DNA from: Incurvaria masculella
Lineage: Eukaryota > Arthropoda > Insecta > Lepidoptera > Incurvariidae
Length of the DNA: 64,000 nt
Assembly: GCA_946894095.1 (NCBI GenBank)
Contig: OX335641.1
Coordinates: 20,354,501 to 20,418,500 of the forward strand
Reading direction: 5' to 3'
Under the pieces are notes generated by a model. It saw only the letters and a program-made list of their open reading frames with translations. It was not told where the DNA came from and made no database searches. A program made the position numbers and the translations under genes. Of this stretch, positions 10,447 to 64,000 are shown piece after piece (position 1 is the stretch's first letter; every line of letters begins with the position of its first letter).

Positions 10447-12294
10447 CCTGCAACCTCCTTTGGTGGAAGTCAACCTAGGAATGTTGTAAAAAAACGAGAA
10501 AGTATATCCACACTTTATAGGACCTTAAGGTCAAATAAACAGCCATTTTTTTGATTACATGGGTCAAGCTTAGCATATTCTTTTTATTTCTTTGTTGGTA
10601 TGTGTGGGACCGTTCCCTCCATATCACTTCTGTATCGTCCACCCCGCTCTATACTGTCAACACTTAAACTTATATTGTATTGAACTTATTTCCCTCCTTC
10701 GGGATGCAGGAAACACTTGGAATTGTGTCTCCATGCTCTCTATGCCAATGACATACATGTCTTGTGCTTGCCTGCCAATATTTCAACTGTCACCTTTCAG
10801 GATCATGGAATTATTATGTACTATCATTTTCACAATTTGTTATCAGGGTTGTAATAGTAATACCTATTGCTTCCAGGCATTAGATGTAAGCAACTAACGG
10901 GTGTGGCAGCAGCTATTGAATGTAGGGACTGCTGTCAAAGTTTACAGTCAGCCGTTATACACACATGTTTGGCTAACTCTGCCTAAATATTTCAAAGTTC
11001 TACTAAATACCTACTATTGACACATGTTGTGATCCAATTTTGACCTATCCTTGCCTCTAGTGACACCAGCTTGCTCCAACTTTCACAAGGAAAAGAGAAG
11101 ACAAGCTCATGGTCAATATTTTATTCGGTGTGAAAGCTAATCAGTTTTGAGAAATTATCAGTACCTACTCTGTAAAATGCAGTCTACATGTATCCTTGTG
11201 TTTATAAATTATGTCATCCAAACTGCATTAATATTTGAATAAAACAAAACAACACATATAACAATATAATAAAACGGTTCAACGGAGCCCTATAGTTGCC
11301 GCCGGTACTTTATCTGTCATAAAAATATTGTGTGTTTTCCATTATTTCTATTTAATGTAGATTGACATGTGAAAAGAGCTTTTAGCTAGGCACTCGATTT
11401 TTTTATGTTGTTAATATGTACTTATTTAATTCAATGATGTGATAAGCAGCCAATACTGAGAATACTTTAACCTAGTGCTAATACTTTTCAATGCTTGCAC
11501 CCAACGCATGAGCCTGGCATGATTGTTTCATTAAACTACAAATTCACCAATTAAAAAATAATAGAAACCACAGTCAGATGGACCATACTGATATTTATGT
11601 ATATGATGTAAATCCTGTACTATAAAACTAGTTTAACCCATTCTGTTCCAAGTTCAATTAAATTGAAGTACTTACATACATTAAATCCCATCACACATAC
11701 ACGGACCGCATTAACACAAATGTCACAGTTTGCAAGGAAAACGTCTGTGCATCAAAGTCCAATGCGTGGCGTGGCGGTTAGGGTGATGCCTTTTGTACAT
11801 TGACATATTTTTATATTGTTACACTGGACAGAGAAAAAGTCCTTTTCACTTCAAGATATACGTGTCAGTATGACAGAAAGAGATCACAACATGAAAATAC
11901 TTTACCATACATTATCTTTCACAAATTCAAATTCCCCATTATGGCTAACTATAGTAAAACGCTGGTTTTGTGGATCTGTATCAATGGGTTTATAAAATCT
12001 GGGTGACCTGCAATCTACTCGGTCGTTTTTATAACCATGTCTTCATAGTGCATTCGATTAGGTACATATTGTCCATTGTATATCAGCCTAGGTTCTGAAT
12101 GAGGTAAAATAAGAATATACTTATATTTTGTTGTAAACATGTAACCTCATATGTGAAATAATAAAATATACTTCAAGGAAAGTGGATTTTTATTGATATT
12201 CTGTTAATATTTAAACAAAATTAAAGTATTCTACAATATACAATTTACAGTAACAAAATCACAATTATTTTTTTTCATTTTTCATTCAGTTAAT
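10447..12294. other. Intergenic, nothing recognised
   Basis: AT-rich, with frames of up to about 100 codons that show no domain, no codon bias and no matching splice sites. No gene is called here. Confidence 0.5.
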
Positions 12295-12367
12295 AGTGTA
12301 TATAAGCCGGTCTAAACCGGTTTTTGTAAGGTTAGTCCGGTGCTAATCCCGTTCTCTCTGGGGGTCT

Positions 12368-12567
12368 ACTCATTAGATTCTCACCTTGGAGTCACAACAC
12401 TTTCCTACTAATGAAATTGGTTATGGTGCTGTCTCTACAACAAACACAAAAACAACAATCGTTGTTATTAATATTATGTATACTACTAATGAAATGACAG
12501 CCAAGTAGAAAGTCCATTTACTCACAAGTGACTCACTGGTGACTGACAAGTTAGAATCTTATGAGTA
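12368..12567. repeat. Short inverted-repeat element (ACTCATNAGATTCTCA family)
   Basis: The left end ACTCATTAGATTCTCACC is mirrored by TAGAATCTTATGAGTAATA at the right end, giving a foldback of about 200 bp. A related 100-bp foldback lies at 18669-18770 and a single related end at about 23030-23068. Confidence 0.5.
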
Positions 12568-12602
12568 ATATACATACAGATATAATATACAGTATATTTT
12601 CA

Positions 12603-12976
12603 GCTTCGGTAGCTCAGTGTGCGACGCCTAGCGATTCAATAAGCTGGGGAAGCACCTCTGAGCGCGGTTAGGTTCTGGTTGGGTGACCATTTTCCACCAT
12701 TGAGGCTGGCCATGGTTCAGATTCCATGCAAAACTGTAAGTCCCCTTCCTTGCTTACTAGGTGGTAGGTTTAATCCCGTCCGGGTTGGTACCATCGCATT
12801 GAATAAACGATGGTCGAAGCGGCAATGAAAATTTCCCGTGTTTTATTATCCAGTTCCATGTAGCTGAGCAACATAAGGAAGGTCCTGGCATGGCACCTAG
12901 TTCCCATGTGGTGTTTAGGCTAATATCGGATGGTCAGTTCGGTATTAGTCATCCATGTCCAGTGACATAAAAAAAA
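12603..12976 (+). mobile_element. tRNA-derived SINE
   Basis: Near full-length but diverged copy. It has a tRNA-like head (GGTAGCTCAGTG), the body with GGTACCATCGCATTGAAT and GGAAGGTCCTGGCATGGCAC, and an A tail at 12968-12976. Confidence 0.7.
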
Positions 12977-13428
12977 GTTAGCGACGCCTAGCGCGCTACA
13001 CTAAACAAGACTCAGGTTCTCATTGTGAAAATATTAAAGACTTTAGTAAATGCATCATAGAGACTTTAGATGCATCTGCTGACATAGCTAAGAGTTTACA
13101 GTGTCTGAGATTTATCAATTCGGATGCATCTAGTCAAAACAATTTAACCATGGTAGTTTGTTACAATAAACCCTAAATTAGTGACGATTTTCTAGCCCAT
13201 TAAACTTTGCAATCTCCTTTTGACCGTTTACTCTGAATGAGAATACGATTGTTCGACATAAAAGTCCTGACAATGAGTGAGGGCGCCACCATCGTAGATA
13301 TGGTAACACACTATACTTTGTTTAAAATGGTTTTGATACTTAAATAATATTTTAAAAAGTATATCTTATTTCCATTGCATAGTAGTGGTTATGTAACATC
13401 CGTAGAATTAGTGATATTGTAGGTATGT

Positions 13429-14115
13429 GTGCAATTCACTATAACCAATAAGGGGGAACTTGGAAATAATATGAGTGTTCGATTATTGGGCGATGTCATC
13501 GAGTTCCAAAAGTCTCACAAATTCTTAGGTCTTACGCTCGATGACAACCTCAGATACACGGACCATATCGACACTGTATGCAGCAAACTAAGCAAAGCAT
13601 GTTACTGTCTCAGAATTCTAGCCCAATCATGTGACACTTATACATTGATAAACGCCTACTACGGATATTTTCACTCAATAATGACGTTTGGGTTGGAATT
13701 CTGGGGAGCGGTTGGCGACGCCCACAAAGTATTCGTACTGCAAAAGCGTGCAGTACGAATCATAAGCAAGTCTGCGTGGGACGACCACTGCGAACCAATA
13801 TTTAAAAAACTTAGATTGCTAACGATGTACGACGCTTACGTAAAGAAGGTCGCGCTGTTTGCGAGGTGCAACTCGTCGGAGTACGACACGCGCTCACACC
13901 CCTATCCGACCAGACACAAACAACTGCTACTGGTACCAGCTCACAGCACTGCGAAATTCGCAAAGAGCTTAAAATTCAAGGGCACCAACATATTTAATAA
14001 ACTGCCGCTAGATCTACAACTAGAGGAAAGTGAAACTCTCTTTAAAAGAAAAATGAGCAAATGGCTCCTCACTAAAACGTTTTACGACCTAAATTTTTTC
14101 AATTCAGATGTTTAA
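13429..14115 (+). pseudogene. LINE reverse-transcriptase ORF, C-terminal 228 codons
   Basis: The open frame encodes the end of a Jockey-clade-like reverse transcriptase: the post-catalytic FLGLTLDDNL block, the YYGYFHSIMTFGLEFWG block (a typical LYG/YFHS..YGL..WG motif) and the LQKRAVRII thumb-like block. It ends in NKLP...FKRKMSKWLL. The catalytic YADD motif and everything upstream are missing, so the copy is 5'-truncated and dead. The element continues to a TTTGA pentamer tail at about 14314-14334, a frequent end of such lepidopteran LINEs. The frame is unusually intact, which suggests a fairly young insertion. Confidence 0.8.
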
Positions 14116-14334
14116 TATTTATTTTAATTTTTTATTTAATTTTTATAGATCAATATTTATTGGAAATGTTTAAAATTGTATAATTTGATAATTTAATAAT
14201 GAATGTTTGATTAATGATAAGATATTGTGATATTTATTTGTATTCTCTATGACGAGGTGTGAAATGTTATGCTATCCTTTGATTCATTCCCATTAGCACC
14301 AAATAAATTATTTGATTTGATTTGATTTGATTTG
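14116..14334 (+). repeat. LINE 3' UTR with (TTTGA)n tail
   Basis: AT-rich UTR ending CAAATAAATTA and then repeated TTTGA units. It marks the 3' end of the truncated LINE that begins near 13415. Confidence 0.7.
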
Positions 14335-14542
14335 ACCTGCACGTTAATGCAGATATGATCAATAATTATGTTAAGAAAAAATCAAACTATAAAATCTTGA
14401 AAAAAATTATTCACTATTGCACATAGTCTCAGAAAATCAATAATCTTAGCGTCGTATATGACGTAATCGCTCTTCAAATTGACATAAACAATCACCTTCC
14501 ATTAACATAATTATTTGAAACGTTAGAATTGTGAACGTTCGG

Positions 14543-14548
14543 TTTATT
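14543..14548 (-). terminator. Possible poly(A) signal of the transposase gene
   Basis: AATAAA on the minus strand about 190 bases beyond the transposase stop codon. Confidence 0.35.
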
Positions 14549-14738
14549 TTTTACTAATTCTGTCCTAAGCCACATTTGAACTTAAAAAATTAATTGTCAT
14601 CATTCAGCATTTCAAAATCCAAATACTCCACACCAAGAAATATTACTCGCATCAGACATCGAGTCGCTTCGGTGTCGGTCGTAATCGCTTTCTTCAGTGT
14701 CATCATTGCCATCGTAGTCGCTTAGATGAAAAAGGAAT

Positions 14739-15859
14739 CTAAGCGTAGTCGTCGCTGCTGCTTTCATCTTGAACTGATATTACCAAACGATCAATATCAT
14801 CGTAGAGAGTTTTGCCTCTTTGGTAATATTCTTTCCCTATTTTGACTACATGTTCACAACATTTATTCCAATCATCTGGAGTAACATTGTTAAATTCCGC
14901 AATGATCAGATCTTGTACGCTTGTGCCTCCGACGTTACGTAGAGCAACTTTTTTTTTTACTTGGGCCCAAATCAACTCTATCGGATTTAGGTCACAGTGA
15001 TAAGGGGGAAGTCTTACCACTGTGTGACCATGTTCACTAAAAAGCACATCAATTTCATAAATCGCTTTGGGCTTATGTCTTTTCACAAGCATAAGCAGCG
15101 AAGGTTTTCTTAACTCTGGGTCGAAAGGTATATTATTTTGTAGCAACCACAGTTTTATGTCAGCTATCTTATTTGCCGACGTTGGTGCCTTATTTATGAC
15201 TACTGAGTGATATGGCGCGTTATCCATGACTATTATGGATGGCTCAGGTAGGTTGGGTACGAGTTTTTCGAGTGTCCATTTTGTGAAATTGGTGCGGTTC
15301 ATCTCGGAGTGATAATCTTCCTTTTTGTTGTTTCCACTGAATACTAGCAGAGCATTGGGCACAAATCCTTTTTTACTGCCAGCGTGAACTAATATCCATC
15401 GTTTTCCTTTTGACACGTCATCTAGTACTCCTTTTACCTGTGTAGACTGCCAGCATCTTTTTACTCTATAGGAAGAGTGAATATAGCTTTCATCAATATA
15501 AATAATATCTTTTTGAAGTTCTTCGGGAAGATTACGGTTGTCCAATATTATTTTAAGATATTCTTCTCTCTTAGCAGCTATGTGTGGCTTTTCTATTAAC
15601 ACTGACCTCGAAGAAACAGTTTTTTTATAAGAAAAGCCGATTGATTTTAACAATTTACGTAGATGTTCACGGCTTCCGGTATAGCCTATGTCCTGTCTTA
15701 AACATGCTAGCAAGCTTGCTAGTGTTGGTGCTTCTTTTTTTACTGTATAAAAAAACTGGATCGTCTGCCGAATAGCGCAGAGGTCGAAATCATCTAAATG
15801 TTTTCTTGGCCGGCCCTGTTTATGTTTACCGGGTGTCACGAACTGCCCTCCTTTCAAAC
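14739..15859 (-). CDS. DDE-superfamily (Tc1/mariner-like) transposase, main exon
   Basis: A 372-codon open frame with no internal stop. It begins with an HTH-end/linker segment (GGQFVTPGKHKQGRPRKHLD, with a GRPRK basic motif), followed by a helical region that resembles a second DNA-binding domain (SLLACLRQDIGYTGSREHLR). The RNase-H-like catalytic core then shows IIYIDESYIHSS (first Asp), IIVMDNAPYHS (second Asp) and LPPYHCDLNPIELIWAQVK (Glu). About 81 residues separate the second Asp from the Glu, far more than the 34 of classical Tc1, because of an extra charged loop. All three catalytic acidic residues are present. There is no in-frame ATG upstream in this exon before a stop at about 15909. 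A splice acceptor AG directly before 15859 would join it to the exon at 18119-18251. It may be a host-domesticated gene or a recently active transposon; no terminal inverted repeats were identified. Confidence 0.85.
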
Positions 15860-15870
15860 CTTGTAGCCTT

Positions 15871-15936
15871 GTTAATTTAGATAATGGAATGTTAGGTATA
15901 CAGTTAATTTAGATAATTGAATGTTAGGTATATAGC
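15871..15936. repeat. 33-bp direct duplication
   Basis: Two adjacent copies of GTTAATTTAGATAATGGAAT plus 13 more bases differ at very few positions. They lie immediately upstream (minus-strand sense) of the transposase catalytic exon. Confidence 0.7.
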
Positions 15937-17211
15937 CTTAGTAGAAATGAGAAAGTAGGAGGGGTTGCCACGGACAGACATTTCATTTTCATTTTCATTT
16001 CATTTATTTAAACTTTTTGGTAGTCAAACTACACCAAGTTACGTCACAAAGATCCGCGGATTCGATCAACCCAGTAAAGAAGAACCCGCAAAGAAACTTC
16101 ACGGGTTTACATAACATATTTTTCCGTCCACAATTATGAAATACATACTTAGATCTAAATGACAGACAGACATAGGTACTGTGTTTCAAGGGCCCAGGGA
16201 TCTTCCGGTGGTTCGTTGTAATTTAATTAGGCTACAAAATATTAAGGTGGTTACGCCGGTGTATAAAGTGTGATGTGTAGAGGAGGGATCTCATGCATGT
16301 ACTTGGTGACTGCTCTGCATCGTGTGGGGGAGGCTATTCGCAGGTTGGGAGCGGGTGAATTTGTAGAAAATCGATGAATAGCGAATTAACAGAACGTCAT
16401 GTACAAAAAAAAAGGATGTATTAAATTGTAGACCACTTGAGGCACAAAACACAAACAGACAAACAAACGTACACCCTAGCATTGTCCTGTTTAAGACGCC
16501 TACAAATGAAGAAAATTGGGCTGTGGCTGTCTAACCATCTACCTAAAATAGCTTATATTTAGAAGCACAAAGAAGACGATAAATAAGTAACAATCTAGGC
16601 GGTGTTCTAACACGGCCTTAGCCTAGCCTAGTATCCAAATGGCCGAGGTTCCATGCCGGGAGCTCGGGGTGGGTCCGAGGTCGAGCGTAGGAGAAGTCTG
16701 CTTCAAGGGTTGGTACTGATATACGCTCTTTGCGGTTTCCTCGTAGGTTTCAACGGGGGGGGGGCTGGCGTTAGAGAACATGTACCGTGCGGGATCCATA
16801 AGGCGTGACGACGCTGTGATTGTGGGTCTACGTGTTGAAGATGTCGGACTGACGATCGTGACAGGGCACGGCGGAGGCTGCGGCTGCTGGTCTACGGGCT
16901 GAAGACATCAGAAGGCGAGAGTGTGGCCTCGAAGGAGTTACGCCTGGCTGCTCACATGGATACGGAACACGGCGGCACGACGGACGCACCGATATTCGCG
17001 AAGGGTGGTACGCGGACAGCTCAACCAACTTTTGGGAGCGAAAGTTTCACTTTTTGTTCATATCGCCTGACTCCGCGGCGTCGGGACGTCGGAGCACGTG
17101 GCGCGACCGTCCATCTCAAGGTGCTGCCCGCTTCTGCTGGCGTGCCGCGGGCGGCGCGGCGGAGGATTGCCGCGTGTTTCGTCATTCCCAACCGGCGTCG
17201 CTAAGGCCTGG

Positions 17212-17389
17212 TGCCAAGATCCGGTGCAGCATCTCGCTTGCACCTTGCTGGGAGCGCTGCTGTTGCGTCCCTGTCTCGCCTTTAACGAATTTAACTCAAA
17301 CGGCGCTGTATGTGCACCTGTGCCAAGATCCGGTGCAGCATCTCGCTCGCACCTTGCTGGGAGCGATGCCATTGCGTCCTTGTCTGGCA
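17212..17389. repeat. 109-bp-period duplication in a CpG-rich block
   Basis: The segment starting TGCCAAGATCCGGTGCAGCA at 17212 recurs at 17321 with about 69 matching bases (few substitutions). Several overlapping frames are open on both strands here because of high GC; none matches a known protein. Confidence 0.65.
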
Positions 17390-18118
17390 CACTTAATGCA
17401 AAAAGGTAATCTCGCCCCTGGTATCGTTACGTCATAAGGCGGCGCGGCGGACGCTACAACCTTCATCGACAATTCGTCGCACGCTGCTTTCTGATTTCCC
17501 TGAAAATGGTGGAATAAAAATTAATAGAATTATATATATAGAATAAAAATTTATATAATTAATTATAGAATGAAAATCAAAAGAATTAAAGATACAATAA
17601 AAAAGGACAGTAGTGGAACTGAAATTTCGTTAAGAATCTACTTTGGTTAGATCTTGTATTTAAGAAAAAAAAAACGGTTATTAAAAAAATACCGACGTCA
17701 ACAAAAAAATATAAAATAAAAATTAACAGATTCTGAAATCAAAATAAAGTCAAAATCTGTTAATTATTATTTCAAATGTTTAGTTTGAAATCGGTTTTAT
17801 TTTTAATAAAGTTTTAAATTTATTTAAGTTTCATGATATCAAAAAACATATGGGACCACCTCAGGATCTACCTTAACAGAATACCTTTCAAACTATCCAA
17901 ATTGGACCCGAGAATCCTATTTTTATTTACGATATAGTATCAAAAACCATGATCCTACTATAATCTAACACCTGTCTTTTAAAATGTCAAAAGCATATAA
18001 CCTCAAAAAAAAAAAATGTAAACAATGTCCCAATATGATTGAAAATTTGTTTTATCCACTTAAAATCCTTGCTTAAAGCACGGAACAGCTTTATGATATG
18101 GTAAAATGGTCTCCGTAC

Positions 18119-18251
18119 CCGTAATTTCAGCTACTCTAGTGTAGACATCCTGTAACCGCGTAAGCACTCGCCCAGCCTTGTTCTCCGCCAGACATCGCAG
18201 ATATACATTATAAATCACCTCTCGAGCTCCGCTCCTGATTGTTTTTGGCAT
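18119..18251 (-). CDS. Putative N-terminal exon of the transposase gene (helix-turn-helix)
   Basis: Starts with ATG at 18251 and reads MPKTIRSGAREVIYNVYLRC, then LAENKAGRVL, and ends RVAEITG. This is the characteristic start of insect DDE_3-type transposase proteins (MPxxxRSxAREVIxxVY), i.e. the first helices of the DNA-binding domain. A GTACGG donor after ACGG (18119) gives phase 1, which matches the GT start of the exon at 15859 and yields ITG-LKGGQF across the junction. The expected second part of the helix-turn-helix (a VSxxTVxRI-like motif) is missing, so an unseen middle exon or a deletion is possible. Without transcripts the joining is inference. Confidence 0.5.
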
Positions 18252-19039
18252 TTTATAATCATATGTTTATCATAAGCCCGAAAATTCAACAAAACAATCA
18301 GACAAAAAACACCAAAGAAAACTGGAGAACACAAAACATTAAAAAGCAGTGTTGCCAAGTCGAAAATTTCATTGTCGCTGTATATTTTATTCGAAAAATA
18401 ATTAATACTCACTTCATTCTTAGGTAAGCTAGGTTCATTCGTAATTCCCTTATTTACTCATATAGTTTTCGATGTGGTTTGAGTTCTTATTGAAGGTAAT
18501 GTTTTGGTTGACGTATTAATAAGAGCCTAAATTTAGCTACTAAAGAATTAAACTGGCAAATCCACACATACAGTCAAATGTGTCATTGTGTGCGTAGTGT
18601 TACCAGTCACAGAAATATTTTAGTTCAAATTTATTTCATTTCAGGACTTTTATGTCGATCTGTATCTACTCATGAGATTCTCATCTGTGAATTATCGGTA
18701 ACTCAACTCAATTCGTGGCTGTCATTTCATGAGTACCATCAGTGACTCACAGTGAGAATTCACGAGTCGATCCCCTATATTGTTAATCTGTGCATTAAAT
18801 ACAATAGAGTATTTATTTCAATTGCGCTACCGAAATATTGGTATCTGCTTATGCTTTGGCTCTGACAGGGATTGAACGGATTGAACGCGTGCGTGTGCTG
18901 CTGTCTTCTCTTCAGCAGTTGTAGAGAGGGTCCGATCCAGTGAAGTTGTTCAAACATCGTCTGCACGTGAGTGACTCCACACCACAATCGAAGCTCGCGT
19001 GTGCGCGAATTATGCTGCATCATGTCTCTAAACTCCACC
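18252..19039. promoter_or_regulatory. Head-to-head intergenic region between the transposase gene and MRP
   Basis: 788 bp separate two divergent start codons (18251 minus, 19040 plus). It must contain the MRP promoter and leader unless a non-coding first exon lies elsewhere. No TATA box is obvious near the MRP start. A 100-bp foldback (18669-18770) of the ACTCATNAGATTCTCA family sits in the middle. Confidence 0.4.
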
Positions 19040-63253
<44,214 letters not shown>

Positions 63254-64000
63254 GTCACTCCACACTCTTCTTGCCCCGCTGAGAGGCTCCTTTCGACACT
63301 TGGTCACCATGCGGCAGTTGTGCCGGCCTAGTTGGTAGCCCAACTATGCCACTAAGCGCAGCACTTTTGATAGCTGCTCCAAACCCATATGAAGGCTCCT
63401 TGCTGGCGGAAGACATTGGAGCGGAGGACACTGAGAGACCGGTAAAAGAACGTAGGGTTGAGGGCATAGGACTACTAAAGGAACACCTACCACCTTCGTA
63501 GAAAAATCTTAAACTTTTTAGAAAGATCTGTAACATTATCAGTAAAGATTACTCATTTTTGCCACCTACACCCATTCCACGCACAGCCATCGCCGCCCCA
63601 AACACTGGTTGAGAGCACCAATTGATCTTTATCACTGAATACGTTCACATTCAAATGACAGTCGGGTTTATTTGTTTTAACATTTATCCAGTTCAAATTA
63701 CAGTAAAGAAGAACTGACAAGAAACTTCGTTGGACATCATTATCCACTACAAAAATATTTGCCACTGCCCATAACATGTTATCATCATTCGCTTACTTTT
63801 ACATTTATCGAACTTCGGGCCGACTTGTATTGCCTCCAACGTCAGGACCACTTACCTACCCAGAGTTATATCTGAGAGCCCGGCTTATAAAACTGTAACT
63901 GGCGGGCGCCGGCTTCAAAGATTGTAAGTGTGCGTAGGTTCCGGCTGCCGTGCAGATGCGGGTTTTCAAATGGCTGCACCATATTCACGTACACTCCGTG
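63254..64000 (+). other. MRP intron 21, continuing past the window
   Basis: No exon matching the expected next segment (F..xSxxKVDxNxxxYYP) is present, so the remaining exons, including NBD2, are to the right. Confidence 0.65.

Larger units (their letters stand above)
15860..18118 (-). other. Putative 2.2-kb intron of the transposase gene
   Basis: Lies between the N-terminal and catalytic exons on the minus strand. It holds a 33-bp near-tandem duplication (15871-15936), AT-rich DNA, a CpG-rich block (about 16640-17450) with a 109-bp-period duplication, and another AT-rich stretch to 18060. A further small exon for the second half of the helix-turn-helix may be hidden here but was not identified. 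Confidence 0.4.

Noticed and set aside
16923..17437. Overlapping frames of 93-127 codons in the GC-rich block
   Set aside because: Frames open on both strands at once and partly repeated by the 109-bp duplication; no recognisable protein.
63955..64000. Possible MRP exon 22 after CTGCCGTGCAG
   Set aside because: Translation in the required phase (RCGFSNGCTIFTYTP) does not match the expected ABCC segment.

Overview
The window looks like nuclear genomic DNA from an insect, most likely a moth or butterfly. It is AT-rich, its protein-coding exons are short, GC-richer and bounded by GT..AG introns, and it is crowded with decayed LINE 3' ends, tRNA-derived SINEs and short inverted-repeat elements of the kind typical of lepidopteran genomes. 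Species assignment is inference; no bacterial-style operon, CRISPR array or rRNA is present.

Layout. (1) 1-9.8 kb: the 3' end of an IkappaB/Cactus-type ankyrin gene on the + strand (three exons, 5542-9051, with 3' UTR and poly(A) signal near 9800), preceded by repeats and a CpG-rich block with a TATA box that might be an internal promoter. (2) 9.8-14.3 kb: intergenic DNA with a SINE, MITE-like elements and a LINE 3' end. (3) 14.5-18.3 kb: a minus-strand DDE-superfamily (Tc1/mariner-like) transposase gene that appears split into a long exon (14739-15859) and a small N-terminal exon (18119-18251). (4) 19.0 kb to the right edge: one very long + strand gene for an ABCC1/MRP1-type ABC transporter. 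Twenty-one exon positions are visible. In-frame joining gives about 1,150 codons running from the N-terminal TMD0 through TMD1, NBD1 and the linker into TMD2; the rest of TMD2 and NBD2 lie beyond the window.

The most interesting feature is inside the transporter gene. Exon position 9 (end of TMD1) is present as two diverged copies, and exon position 20 (a membrane helix plus the coupling helix of TMD2) as three diverged copies. All copies have intact reading frames and matching splice phases, which implies mutually exclusive splicing and at least 2 x 3 = 6 proteins. Drosophila MRP is known to use the same strategy with two clusters of variant exons, so the mechanism is not new, but the copy numbers, the G-rich tracts upstream of two of the three variants, and the frame lock that forbids joining two exon-20 copies are worth study. 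The NBD1 exon is also preceded by a 49-bp unit repeated three times, each ending in an acceptor-like site, of which only the last keeps the frame.

The introns hold most of the mobile DNA: an intact-looking 762-bp element with perfect 51-bp terminal inverted repeats and TA flanks, a head-to-head pair of about 400-bp SINEs, TTAA-flanked MITEs, a frameshifted LINE reverse transcriptase, and several pre-miRNA-like foldbacks.
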